From Micromonospora lutea (lineage in GTDB: Bacteria > Actinomycetota > Actinomycetes > Mycobacteriales > Micromonosporaceae), in the NCBI RefSeq assembly GCF_016863535.1, contig NZ_BOPB01000029.1, positions 62,001 to 126,000 on the forward strand: a DNA stretch of 64,000 bases, written 5' to 3'. Below the pieces are notes generated by a model. It made no database searches. It saw nothing but the letters and a program-made list of their open reading frames with translations, and was not told the DNA's origin. The first letter of the stretch is position 1, and each line of letters starts with the position of its first letter. This document shows positions 8,820 through 19,428 of this stretch, one piece after another. The position numbers and the translations under genes are program-made.

Positions 8820-9536
8820 CTAGATCCATTCGGGCGGGCGGGGTAGCTGTCCGTCGGGGGTGACGGTCAGAGTGGTGCCGGGGTCGCGGCCGGTCAGCCA
8901 CGCGGCCAGTTCGACCGCGGGACCGGCGATGACCGGTGCCTGGGCCCGGTCGCCGAGCACCAGTTCGTGGTTGCTGCCGTCGAAGTGCAGCACCATGGCC
9001 GGTGCGTCGCCCCGGTCGGCGAAGCCGCTGGTCACCTCGTGCAGCAGGCGGTGACCAAAGTCCGGTGACCAGTCCGTCGGCCGGTATCCGGCCGCCAGGT
9101 CGACGTGGTGGACCTCCAGTTCCCGCAGCCGACCCCAGACGAGCATGGCCGCCGGCCACGAGCCGTTTCGGGTCTGCACGGTGGCACCCCACGCCGGCAC
9201 GGGCATGGCGGCGACGGCCTCGGCGAACCGGTCCGCGCTGCGCCGCAGGTCGTCCAACTGCTCCTCGGGGGTACGCGAGGCGCCTGCCTCGATGTCGGCG
9301 GTCCGGGCCGTGGCGCTGGCGTACATCGGGATCCGCTCGCCGGTGCGCGCGGAGGTGAGCAGGTTGACGAAGGCGTCGGCGTTGCGGCACACGTGGGCGA
9401 GCACGTGTCCGCGGGTCCAGCCCGGCAGCAGGGACGGCGTCGCGAGATCGGCGGCGTCGAAGGTGGCCGCCGTCCGCAGCAGACGAGCCGTGGCATCGCC
9501 CACGTCGCCGGTCAGCAGAAGCGGATCCATGGTCAC
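8820..9536 (-). CDS. Maleylpyruvate isomerase/DinB family, mycothiol-dependent type
   Basis: This 238-residue protein has the four-helix DinB-like MDMPI N domain. The metal-ligand pattern GHVLAHVCRNADAF supplies one His, and ELEVHHVDLAAGYRP supplies the other two. A C-terminal alpha/beta domain holds AAWLTGRDPG. Homologues use mycothiol as thiol donor or cofactor. Start choice: a TAGGGT -10 hexamer at 9544-9549 ends 7 bases from the GTG, fitting a leaderless mRNA; an ATG two codons later is possible. It is the first gene of a pair with the MBL hydrolase. Confidence 0.82.
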   Translation of the reverse strand: MTMDPLLLTGDVGDATARLLRTAATFDAADLATPSLLPGWTRGHVLAHVCRNADAFVNLLTSARTGERIPMYASATARTADIEAGASRTPEEQLDDLRRSADRFAEAVAAMPVPAWGATVQTRNGSWPAAMLVWGRLRELEVHHVDLAAGYRPTDWSPDFGHRLLHEVTSGFADRGDAPAMVLHFDGSNHELVLGDRAQAPVIAGPAVELAAWLTGRDPGTTLTVTPDGQLPRPPEWI

Positions 9537-9543
9537 GTTGCTG

Positions 9544-9549
9544 ACCCTA
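9544..9549 (-). promoter_or_regulatory. -10 element of a likely leaderless transcript
   Basis: On the minus strand TAGGGT, a preferred actinobacterial -10 sequence, lies 7 bases before the GTG of the DinB-type gene. This is the spacing expected when transcription starts at the first base of the start codon. No good -35 element is visible. Confidence 0.5.
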
Positions 9550-9800
9550 GCCGTCCCGCGCCCACCGCGTCGCCGGGGAATTCACTTCCGGCGTGGCGTG
9601 GTCCGACCTACCGTCTTTGTCAGCGACTCCCTCAGCTCGGATCGCGCGCCGCGGACGCCTCACCTGTTCCGCCGCGTGCGCCCGGTGATCATCGGGGAGA
9701 TCGACCAGGTTCGTGCGCGGCGCCGGAGCAGAGGAGGTGGTGGTCGTCATGCCGGTCACCGCACCCGTGCATCATCCGCACCGACACTGAACGAGGAGAC

Positions 9801-10814
9801 ATGACCATCACGTTGACCGCCCTGGGTTGGGACACCGACCGGGCGGCCCATCTGGAACGTATCCGTACCGACCAGCGTCCTGGTCGGGTGGCCCGCGTCG
9901 ACCGCGGCGTCTGCACCGTGTTCACCGAGAACGGGCCGGTGCGCGCCTCGACCGGCGGAGCCGTGTTGGCCGCCGCCGTCGGCGATGCCACCCGGCTGCC
10001 CTGCGTCGGCGACTGGGTGCTGTTGTGCGCCTGGCCCGACGGACGGGTGACGGTGCAGGCGGTGCTGCCCCGGCGTACCGCGTTGATCCGGCGTACCGCC
10101 GGCAAGGACGCCACCGGCCAACTGTTGGCCACCAACCTGGACGTGGCCGCCGTGGTGGAACCGGTGCACCCGGCACCGGACGCCGCCCGTATCGAGCGGT
10201 TGCTCTCCCTGGTCCATGAGTCGGGTGCCCGGCCGCTGGTGGTGCTGACCAAGACCGATCTGGCGGCCGATCCGGCTGCGGTGGCGCGTCAACTGGCGGC
10301 GCTCGCGCCCGGCGTGCCGGTGCTGCCGGTCAGCGCCGAACGCGGTACCGGCCTGGAACCGCTGCGCGCCGAGATCGGCCCCGGCCGCACCCTCGGGCTG
10401 CTCGGTCCCTCCGGCGCAGGCAAGTCGAGCCTGGTCAACGCACTCGCCTCGACGGTGGTGATGCCCACCCAGGCGATCCGTCGGGTCGACGGCAAGGGCC
10501 GGCACACCACCACCTGGCGAGCGCTGGTGCTGCTGCCCGGTGGGGGTGCCGTGGTGGACACCCCCGGGGTCCGGGCGGTCGGCCTGCTCGACGGCGCGAC
10601 CGGGCTCGACCGCGCCTTCGCCGACATCGCCGAACTGGCCGCCGACTGCCGGTACGGCGACTGCGGACACGAGGCCGAACCGGGTTGCGCGGTGCGGTCG
10701 GCGCTGGATTCCGGTGTGCTGACCACCCGCCGGTGGGAGAGCTGGCGCCGGCTGCAACGGGAGATCGCCCACGAAACCCGCCGCCGCTCCACCCGCCCCA
10801 CCCGCACCCACTGA
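9801..10814 (+). CDS. rsgA: Ribosome small-subunit-dependent GTPase RsgA
   Basis: This 337-residue circularly permuted GTPase acts late in 30S subunit maturation. The order is an OB-fold (about residues 30-100), then the permuted G domain with TKTD (G4) before GPSGAGKSSL (G1) and DTPGVR (G3). The zinc-binding tail CRYGDCGHEAEPGCAV gives the Cys-His-Cys knuckle. The ATG is preceded by GAGGAGA. The N terminus is slightly longer than in E. coli RsgA, typical of actinobacteria. It stands alone, followed by a large palindrome and a G-rich tract before uvrA. Confidence 0.93.
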   Translation: MTITLTALGWDTDRAAHLERIRTDQRPGRVARVDRGVCTVFTENGPVRASTGGAVLAAAVGDATRLPCVGDWVLLCAWPDGRVTVQAVLPRRTALIRRTAGKDATGQLLATNLDVAAVVEPVHPAPDAARIERLLSLVHESGARPLVVLTKTDLAADPAAVARQLAALAPGVPVLPVSAERGTGLEPLRAEIGPGRTLGLLGPSGAGKSSLVNALASTVVMPTQAIRRVDGKGRHTTTWRALVLLPGGGAVVDTPGVRAVGLLDGATGLDRAFADIAELAADCRYGDCGHEAEPGCAVRSALDSGVLTTRRWESWRRLQREIAHETRRRSTRPTRTH

Positions 10815-10829
10815 CCCACCCCACCCCGT

Positions 10830-10900
10830 CGATCATGCAGTTGTGGTTGTTGATACGTGGTATTTTGTCGCCTTTGTCACGTTCCACAACTGCATGATCG
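10830..10900. repeat. Long imperfect palindrome (REP-like element)
   Basis: CGATCATGCAGTTGTGG at 10830-10846 has a perfect 17-base inverted partner at 10884-10900. The 37-base AT-richer centre contains a second dyad (ACGTG/CACGT). It lies 16 bases after the rsgA stop, so it may serve as a terminator, but the long loop and arm length look more like a dispersed intergenic palindrome. A 12-base piece of the arm (ACTGCATGATCG) recurs at 24534-24545. Confidence 0.75.
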
Positions 10901-10990
10901 CTGGGGCTGGGGCTGGGGCTGGGGCTGGGGCTGGGGCTGGGGTTGGGGGGTGGGTGGGGTGGGTGGGGGTGGGATGTGGGGTGGGGGAAG
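10901..10990 (+). repeat. GGGGCT tandem repeat and G-rich tract
   Basis: Seven perfect CTGGGG hexamers (10901-10942) are followed by a degenerate G-rich stretch of GGGT/GGGGT runs to about 10990. It starts exactly at the edge of the palindrome. There are well over four runs of at least three Gs with short spacers, so it can form G-quadruplexes. It lies just upstream of the uvrA promoter. Confidence 0.85.
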
Positions 10991-10991
10991 T

Positions 10992-11013
10992 TGTCGGGGG
11001 GCGGGTTTACAGT
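10992..11013 (+). promoter_or_regulatory. PafBC-type (RecA-NDp) promoter of uvrA
   Basis: TGTCGGGG at 10992-10999, eight bases, then TACAGT at 11008-11013. The known actinobacterial LexA-independent damage promoter is TGTCRRTG-N8-TANNNT, so this matches at every fixed position except one. Transcription would start near 11020, leaving a leader of about 88 bases before the uvrA GTG. Confidence 0.6.
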
Positions 11014-11107
11014 TGCCGGGGCGCACTCTCCGCGCTGACACAACCGCTGGATTCACCGCACAAGCGGACAGATCTTCCTCTTCGTCTCACCCGGGAGTAC
11101 ACGGACC

Positions 11108-14047
<2,940 letters not shown>

Positions 14048-14202
14048 CGGCCCGATCGGCGGGCGTGGTCGACGGCCGGGCGCCACGGCGTGCGTCCATC
14101 GGCCGGCGGGCGGGCGCGCCCGGGTGGCTGATCGGATGAACCGCCGGGCAGAGTGGTGCGTGTAGGGGAGAGTGGCCACAGATCATGCACATCGGGATGA
14201 CC

Positions 14203-14253
14203 GACGGAGGGGCGAGGCATGAGTGAGCGCGACGGAGGGCTGGCATGAGTGAG
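14203..14253 (+). repeat. Duplicated ribosome-binding-site/start region with a 9-codon upstream ORF
   Basis: A stretch containing CGACGGAGG, a short spacer and GGCATGAGTGAG occurs twice (14203-14226 and 14230-14253). The first copy opens a 9-codon reading frame from the ATG at 14219. Its TGA (14246-14248) overlaps the ATG of the Rieske gene at 14245, so the mini-ORF is translationally coupled to the real start or is simply a duplication by-product. Confidence 0.7.
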
Positions 14254-14721
14254 GAGTCGGTGCCGGCCGGGCCTGAAGTGCGTACCCGCCGAGCGATGCT
14301 CACCGGCGCGGGGGCGGTCGGCGCGGCGATGGTGTTGGCCGCCTGCGGCGGTGAGGGCGACGACGGCGCGGCACCGAGCCCCGGGCCACAGATCACCAAC
14401 ACCGGTGACGCTGGCGGCGGGGACCGCGAGGGTGCCCAGTCCCTGGCCCGGACGACCGACATTCCGGTCGGCGGTGGCGCGGTGTTCGCCGCCCAGGGGG
14501 TGGTGATCACTCAGCCGACAGCGGGTGACTTCAAGGGCTTCGACCCGGTCTGTACCCATCAGGGCTGCCCGGTGTCGAACGTCGACGGCGGCACCATCAA
14601 CTGCACCTGCCATGGCAGCAAGTTCTCCATCGAGGACGGCTCGGTCAAGGCCGGCCCCGCCACCACGCCGCTGCCAGCCAGGAACATCAAGGTCGACGGC
14701 GACCAGATCGCGCTGGCCTGA
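14245..14721 (+). CDS. Rieske [2Fe-2S] domain lipoprotein
   Basis: This 158-residue secreted electron-transfer protein has a Tat-like N terminus (RTRRAMLTGAG) and a lipobox ending LAAC, followed by a Gly/Pro/Asp-rich linker. The Rieske cluster ligands are CTHQGC and CTCHGS, with the usual proline-containing C-terminal loop shortened. It is probably folded with its cluster in the cytoplasm, exported by Tat and anchored at the outer membrane face. The partner is unknown; similar proteins are encoded beside uvrA/uvrC in related genomes as I remember, without a known link to repair. The start lies in a duplicated RBS region. Confidence 0.88.
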   Translation: MSEESVPAGPEVRTRRAMLTGAGAVGAAMVLAACGGEGDDGAAPSPGPQITNTGDAGGGDREGAQSLARTTDIPVGGGAVFAAQGVVITQPTAGDFKGFDPVCTHQGCPVSNVDGGTINCTCHGSKFSIEDGSVKAGPATTPLPARNIKVDGDQIALA

Positions 14722-14844
14722 GTCGATCGGCGGGCGGTCCCGAGGCAGTCGTCGTCGGCAGTGGAGGCGCTGGCGACGTCAGCCGCGAGGGCGCTCGCCG
14801 TGCTGGCGGTCGTGGTGATGGGGCGTTCTGGGGATGATTTGGGC

Positions 14845-14866
14845 TGTCGGAGGTGGCGACTAATCT
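14845..14866 (+). promoter_or_regulatory. PafBC-type (RecA-NDp) leaderless promoter of uvrC
   Basis: TGTCGGAG at 14845-14852, eight bases, then TAATCT at 14861-14866. It matches TGTCRRTG-N8-TANNNT except at the same position as the uvrA copy. The -10 ends 6 bases before the uvrC GTG, so the mRNA would be leaderless, which also supports that start codon. Confidence 0.65.
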
Positions 14867-14872
14867 CGGAGT

Positions 14873-16945
14873 GTGGCTGATCCGTCGACCTACCGGCCCG
14901 CGCCGGGCACAATCCCCGAGGCACCGGGGGTCTATCGCTTCTACGACGGCACCGGTCGAGTGATCTACGTCGGCAAGGCGAAGAACCTGCGTAGCCGGCT
15001 CAACTCCTACTTCGCCGACCTGTGGGGGCTGCACCAGCGCACCCAGCAGATGGTCACCACCGCCGAGTCGGTCGACTGGGTCACCGTGGGCACCGAGGTC
15101 GAGGCGCTCCAGCTCGAATACCTCTGGATCAAGCAGTACGACCCGAGGTTCAACGTCCGGTACCGCGACGACAAGTCCTACCCCTACCTGGCGGTGACCC
15201 TCGACGAGGAGTACCCCCGGCTGCAGGTGATGCGCGGGGCCAAGCGCAAGGGGGTGCGCTACTTCGGGCCCTACTCACACGCCTGGGCGATCCGCGAGAC
15301 GCTCGATCTGCTGCTGCGCGTCTTTCCGGCCCGCACCTGCTCCGCCGGGGTGTTCAAGCGGGCCGGCCAGGTCGGCCGTCCCTGCCTGCTGGGATACATC
15401 GGCAAGTGTTCGGCTCCGTGCGTCGGCAGTGTCTCCGCCGAGCGGCATCGCGAGATCGTCAACGACTTCTGCGACTTCATGGCCGGGCGTACCGACACCA
15501 TGGTCCGCAAGCTGGAACGCGAGATGGCCGAGGCCAGCGCCGAGTTGGAGTTCGAACGAGCGGCCCGGCTACGCGACGACGTCGCCGCGCTGCGCCGGGC
15601 GATGGAGAAGCAGACTGTGGTGCTCGGTGACGGCACCGACGCCGACGTGGTGGCCTTCGCCGACGATCCGCTCGAAGCCGCCGTGCAGGTCTTCCGCATC
15701 CGCGACGGCCGGGTACGCGGCCAGCGCGGCTGGGTGGTGGAGAAGACCGAGGAGCTGACCACCGGCGACCTGGTGCACCACTTCTGCACCCAGGTCTACG
15801 GCGGCGAGCACGGCGAGTCAGACGTGCCGCGCGAGCTGCTGGTGCCCGAGCTGCCCGCCGACGCCGACGCGCTGGCCGACTGGCTCTCCGGCCACCGGGG
15901 CGGCCGGGTGACGCTGCGGGTGCCGCAGCGTGGCGACAAGCGGGCCCTGTTGGAGACGGTCGAACGCAACGCGAAGGACGCCCTGGCGCGGCACAAGCTC
16001 AAGCGGGCCGGTGACCTCACCACCCGCAGCAAGGCGCTCGACGAGATCACCGAGGCGCTCGGTCTCCGCACGGCGCCGTTGCGGATCGAGTGTTTCGACA
16101 TCTCGCAGATCCAGGGCACCGACGTGGTGGCGAGCATGGTCGTCTTCGAGGACGGACTGCCCCGCAAGAGCGAGTACCGCCGGTTCATCATCCGGGGCGC
16201 CACTGACGACCTGTCGGCGATGTCCGAGGTGCTGCGTCGCCGCTTCGCCCGATACCTCGACGCTCGCGCCGAGACAGGTGAGGCGGGCGTCGAATCGGCC
16301 GCCGACCTCGCCGTCTCCGCTGCCGACCTCGCCGTCGGTGGTGAGCAGGCGCCCGACGTCGGCCATGAGCAGGCGCCCGACTCCGGCCATGAGCAGGCGC
16401 CCGACGTGCTCGGTGCCGTGCAGGTCGCCGTCGACGGCGGCGACGAGCCGCGCATCGGTGCCCTGGTCGACCCGACCACCGGCCGGCCGCGCCGGTTCGC
16501 GTACCCACCGCAGCTCGTCGTGGTCGACGGCGGAGCGCCGCAGGTCGCCGCCGCCGCGCAGGCCCTCGCCGAGCTCGGCATCGACGACGTGGCGCTGTGC
16601 GGGCTGGCCAAGCGACTGGAGGAGGTCTGGCTGCCCGACGACGACTTCCCGGTCATCCTGCCGCGCGCCTCGGAGGGGCTCTACCTGCTGCAACGGGTCC
16701 GCGACGAGGCGCACCGCTTCGCCATCACCTTCCACCGGCAGCGCCGCTCCAAGCGGATGACCACCTCGGCGTTGGACAGCGTCCCCGGCCTGGGCGAGGT
16801 GCGCCGTAAGGCGCTGCTGCGCCACTTCGGCTCGCTCAAGCGCCTGTCGGCGGCCACCGTCGAGGAGATCACCGAGGTCCCCGGCGTAGGCCGGCGTACC
16901 GCCGAGGCGATCCTCACCGCGCTCGGTGCCGGCGGCGAGCAGTAG
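14873..16945 (+). CDS. uvrC: Excinuclease ABC subunit C
   Basis: This 690-residue nuclease makes both incisions in nucleotide excision repair. It has the GIY-YIG-type N domain (PGVYRFYDGTGRVIYVGKAKNLRSRL), a Cys-rich segment (RPCLLGYIGKCSAPC), a UVR motif (ELEFERAARLRDDVAALRRA), the RNase H-like nuclease domain (RIECFDISQIQGTDVVASMVVF and PQLVVVDGGAPQV) and a C-terminal (HhH)2 domain (VPGLGEVRRKALL, VPGVGRRTAEAIL). It is longer than most UvrC because an acidic repetitive insert of about 70 residues (about 465-540) lies inside the nuclease domain. The GTG start fits the leaderless promoter. Confidence 0.97.
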   Translation: MADPSTYRPAPGTIPEAPGVYRFYDGTGRVIYVGKAKNLRSRLNSYFADLWGLHQRTQQMVTTAESVDWVTVGTEVEALQLEYLWIKQYDPRFNVRYRDDKSYPYLAVTLDEEYPRLQVMRGAKRKGVRYFGPYSHAWAIRETLDLLLRVFPARTCSAGVFKRAGQVGRPCLLGYIGKCSAPCVGSVSAERHREIVNDFCDFMAGRTDTMVRKLEREMAEASAELEFERAARLRDDVAALRRAMEKQTVVLGDGTDADVVAFADDPLEAAVQVFRIRDGRVRGQRGWVVEKTEELTTGDLVHHFCTQVYGGEHGESDVPRELLVPELPADADALADWLSGHRGGRVTLRVPQRGDKRALLETVERNAKDALARHKLKRAGDLTTRSKALDEITEALGLRTAPLRIECFDISQIQGTDVVASMVVFEDGLPRKSEYRRFIIRGATDDLSAMSEVLRRRFARYLDARAETGEAGVESAADLAVSAADLAVGGEQAPDVGHEQAPDSGHEQAPDVLGAVQVAVDGGDEPRIGALVDPTTGRPRRFAYPPQLVVVDGGAPQVAAAAQALAELGIDDVALCGLAKRLEEVWLPDDDFPVILPRASEGLYLLQRVRDEAHRFAITFHRQRRSKRMTTSALDSVPGLGEVRRKALLRHFGSLKRLSAATVEEITEVPGVGRRTAEAILTALGAGGEQ
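16301..16408 (+). repeat. In-frame tandem repeats inside uvrC
   Basis: Two arrays sit side by side. A 15-base core recurs at 16301-16315 and 16322-16336 (21-base period, peptide SAADLAV twice). Three 24-base units follow at 16337-16360, 16361-16384 and 16385-16408 (peptide HEQAPDVG-like, about residues 489-512). Both periods are multiples of 3, so copy changes keep the frame. The insert falls between the two halves of the RNase H-like domain. Confidence 0.9.
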
Positions 16946-17047
16946 CCGTCAGTTCGGCCTGGCCGCCGCCGGCTGGTCCGGGGTGTCGCTCCTGTCGAGC
17001 TGATGGCACGAACGGATCGTCGGCGGCGATAGCGAATCCAGCGGAAC

Positions 17048-18886
17048 TCAGGCGGAGCCGGCGAGCACCCCGAGGAGCTGCTCGCCGTACTTGGCCAGCT
17101 TGTTCTCGCCCACCCCGCTGATCCGGGACAACTCGGCCAGCGACGACGGCGCATCGGCCGCGATCTGCCGCAACGTCGCGTCGTGGAAGATGACGTACGC
17201 GGGTACGCCCTGCTCCTTCGCGGTGGCCGCCCGCCAGGCCCGCAGCCGCTCGAACGTGCCGGCCGCCTCCGCCGGCAGCTCGGCGACCACGGTGGCCGCG
17301 CCACGGGGCTTGGCCACCCGTGCCGGCCGCGTCACCTCGCGGCGCAGCATGACGGTACGCCGCCGACCGAGCACCTCGGCGCTGGCGTCGGTGAGGGCCA
17401 GCGTGCCGTAGTCGCCCTCCACGGCCAGCAGTCCCTCGGCGAGCAGCTGCCGGACCACGCCACGCCACTCCGCCTCGCTCAGCTCACCACCGATGCCGAA
17501 CACGGTCAGCGAGTCGTGTCGATGTTGAGTGATCTTGTCGGTGGTGCGACCCAGCAGGATGTCGATGCAGTGCCCGGCGCCGAATCGTTGGTTGCGCTCA
17601 CGGTCCAGCCGGAAGACCGTGGAGAGCAGCTTCTGCGCGGCCACCGTGCCGTCCCAGGACTCCGGCGGCTCCAGGCAGGTGTCGCAGTTGCCGCAGGTGC
17701 CGTCCAGCGTCTGACCGAAGTAGTCGAGCAGTTGCACCCGGCGGCAGCGCACCGTCTCGCAGAGCGCCAGCATCGCGTCGAGGTGGGCGGCGAGGTTACG
17801 CCGGTGAGCCAGGTCGCCCTCGGAGGTGTCGATCATTTTCCGCTGCTGGACCACATCCTGGAGCCCGTACGCCAGCCAGGCGGTCGACGGCAGTCCGTCG
17901 CGGCCGGCGCGGCCGGTCTCCTGGTAGTACCCCTCGACCGACTTGGGCAGGTCCAGGTGGGCGACGAAGCGTACGTCCGGCTTGTCGATGCCCATCCCGA
18001 AGGCGATCGTCGCCACCATCACCACGCCGTCGGCGCGCAGGAAGCGCTGCTGGTTGGCGGCGCGGGTGCCCGCGTCCAGCCCGGCGTGGTACGGCAGCGC
18101 GTCGATGCCGTTGGCGACCAGAAAGTCGGCGATCTTCTCCACCGATGCGCGGGACAGGCAGTAGACGATGCCCGCCTCGCCCGGATGCTCGTCGCGCAGC
18201 AGGGCGAGCAGTTGCTTGCGCGGTTCCCGCTTCGGCACGATCCGGTACTGGATGTTGGGCCGGTCGAAGCTGGCCACGAAGTGCCGCGCCTCGGTGAGCT
18301 TGAGGCGGGTGGCGATCTCGGCCCGGGTGGCGCTGGTCGCGGTGGCGGTCAGCGCGATGCGGGGCACCCCCGGCCAGCGCTCGTGCAGCATCGACAGGTT
18401 CAGGTAGTCCGGCCGGAAATCGTGGCCCCACTGCGACACGCAGTGCGCCTCGTCGATGGCGAACAGGCCGATCCGGCCCCGCTCCAGCAGGCTCAGCGTG
18501 GCCCGGCTGGCCAGCGCCTCCGGTGCGAGGTAGAGCAGGTCGATCTCCCCGGCTACGAACTCCGCCTCGACCAGGCGGCGGGTCTCCAGATCCAGCGTGG
18601 AGTTGAGGAAACCGGCCCGGACACCGACTGCGGTCAACGCGTCGACCTGGTCCTGCATCAGCGCGATCAACGGCGAGATGACCACCGCGACGCCGTCGCG
18701 TACCAGTGCCGGGATCTGGTAGCACAGCGACTTGCCGCCGCCGGTCGGCATCAGCACCAGCGCGTCACCGCCGGCCACCACGTGGTCGATGACCTCGCGC
18801 TGGAAACCCCGGAACGAGTCGTACCCGAAGACCCGCCGCAGCGTCTCAAGCGCGGCCTCGGTGGTCGGTGCGGTGGGGGAGGACAT
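17048..18886 (-). CDS. recQ: ATP-dependent DNA helicase RecQ
   Basis: This 612-residue superfamily 2 helicase unwinds DNA 3' to 5'. It shows Walker A MPTGGGKSLCYQIPA, DEAHCVSQWGHDFRPDY, the SF2 motifs LTATAT and YYQETGRAGRDG, the RecQ zinc site (CRRVQLLDYFGQ...CGNCDTC), a winged-helix domain and a C-terminal HRDC domain (LRQIAADAPSSLAELSRISGVGENKL). Length is normal for the family. The ATG at 18886 lies inside the decayed 3' part of the upstream toxin pseudogene, which suggests a deletion joined the two. It converges with uvrC across about 100 bases. Confidence 0.95.
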   Translation of the reverse strand: MSSPTAPTTEAALETLRRVFGYDSFRGFQREVIDHVVAGGDALVLMPTGGGKSLCYQIPALVRDGVAVVISPLIALMQDQVDALTAVGVRAGFLNSTLDLETRRLVEAEFVAGEIDLLYLAPEALASRATLSLLERGRIGLFAIDEAHCVSQWGHDFRPDYLNLSMLHERWPGVPRIALTATATSATRAEIATRLKLTEARHFVASFDRPNIQYRIVPKREPRKQLLALLRDEHPGEAGIVYCLSRASVEKIADFLVANGIDALPYHAGLDAGTRAANQQRFLRADGVVMVATIAFGMGIDKPDVRFVAHLDLPKSVEGYYQETGRAGRDGLPSTAWLAYGLQDVVQQRKMIDTSEGDLAHRRNLAAHLDAMLALCETVRCRRVQLLDYFGQTLDGTCGNCDTCLEPPESWDGTVAAQKLLSTVFRLDRERNQRFGAGHCIDILLGRTTDKITQHRHDSLTVFGIGGELSEAEWRGVVRQLLAEGLLAVEGDYGTLALTDASAEVLGRRRTVMLRREVTRPARVAKPRGAATVVAELPAEAAGTFERLRAWRAATAKEQGVPAYVIFHDATLRQIAADAPSSLAELSRISGVGENKLAKYGEQLLGVLAGSA

Positions 18887-19132
18887 CCCGGGATTCTACG
18901 GACCCGAGGAGACAGCGATCGCTGGGAGTCTCTTGGCGAGTTCGTGCCAAGATCTCGCCGAAGTCCGTGTCCGCCGAGAGGAGGACCCGGTTCTCAGTCA
19001 CGGCCAGCCGCAGTACCTCATCATTGGTGTACCAGCCAGTCCCCGTTCCACGACATACACGGCGTCGTGCCCCTCCGCCGCAAGCAGCGAAGAAACACGA
19101 ATCGACAGGCATTCGTCGACGAGAAATCTCAC
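18846..19132 (-). pseudogene. Frameshifted DUF5615 (PIN-like) toxin remnant
   Basis: From the GTG at 19132, which overlaps the antitoxin stop as GTGA, the frame reads RFLVDECLSIRVSSLLAAEG, the N terminus of DUF5615/Mut7-C PIN-like proteins. Near 19024-19029 the frame is lost by one missing base. The next frame carries on with NDEVLRLAVTENRVLLSADTDFGEILARTR, including the conserved SADTDFGE acidic motif. The usual C-terminal strand after ETPS is not recognisable, and the remnant runs into recQ. It is either inactivated or a sequencing error at one base; the C-terminal loss favours true decay. Confidence 0.8.
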
Positions 19133-19356
19133 GCGGTCATCCGCAACGGCAACTCCCGCTCGTCCACGGCTGCCGCGGCGAACCGCAGCGCGGCGAGGAT
19201 GTCATCGCGACTCAACGTCGGATATTCAGACAGAACTTCGTCAACGCTGTAGCCCTGCCCCAGCAAGCCCACGATGGTGGCAACAGGGATCCGAGTTCCC
19301 TTGATGCATGGAACCCCGCCCATCACCCGATGATCGATGGAGACCCGGTTCGGCAT
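19129..19356 (-). CDS. DUF433 antitoxin-like protein
   Basis: This 75-residue protein is a complete DUF433 domain with the hallmark RVSIDHRVMGGVPCIKGTRIPV, then the helix-turn-helix-like GYSVDEVLSEYPTLSRDDILAALRFAA. DUF433 proteins are usually encoded before DUF5615 PIN-like proteins as type II toxin-antitoxin pairs. The 4-base overlap with the next gene is kept although that gene is frameshifted, so this antitoxin appears orphaned. Confidence 0.88.
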   Translation of the reverse strand: MPNRVSIDHRVMGGVPCIKGTRIPVATIVGLLGQGYSVDEVLSEYPTLSRDDILAALRFAAAAVDERELPLRMTA

Positions 19357-19428
19357 CTCGTCAACATCCCTTCTGCGGCGCTGGATTCACCAGCGCCATG
19401 CCGTAGGAGCAATCACGCCGGGGGGCGT

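Noticed and set aside
10901..10990. Tandem repeats considered as a CRISPR array
   Set aside because: The unit is 6 bases with no spacers and there are no cas genes.
14181..14190. GATCATGCAC as another copy of the palindrome arm
   Set aside because: Only nine bases match and no inverted partner is nearby; chance is sufficient.
17183..19252. A 689-codon open frame on the plus strand opposite recQ
   Set aside because: It mirrors recQ and the DUF433/DUF5615 genes, has no domain, RBS or sensible composition, and is expected in very high-GC DNA.
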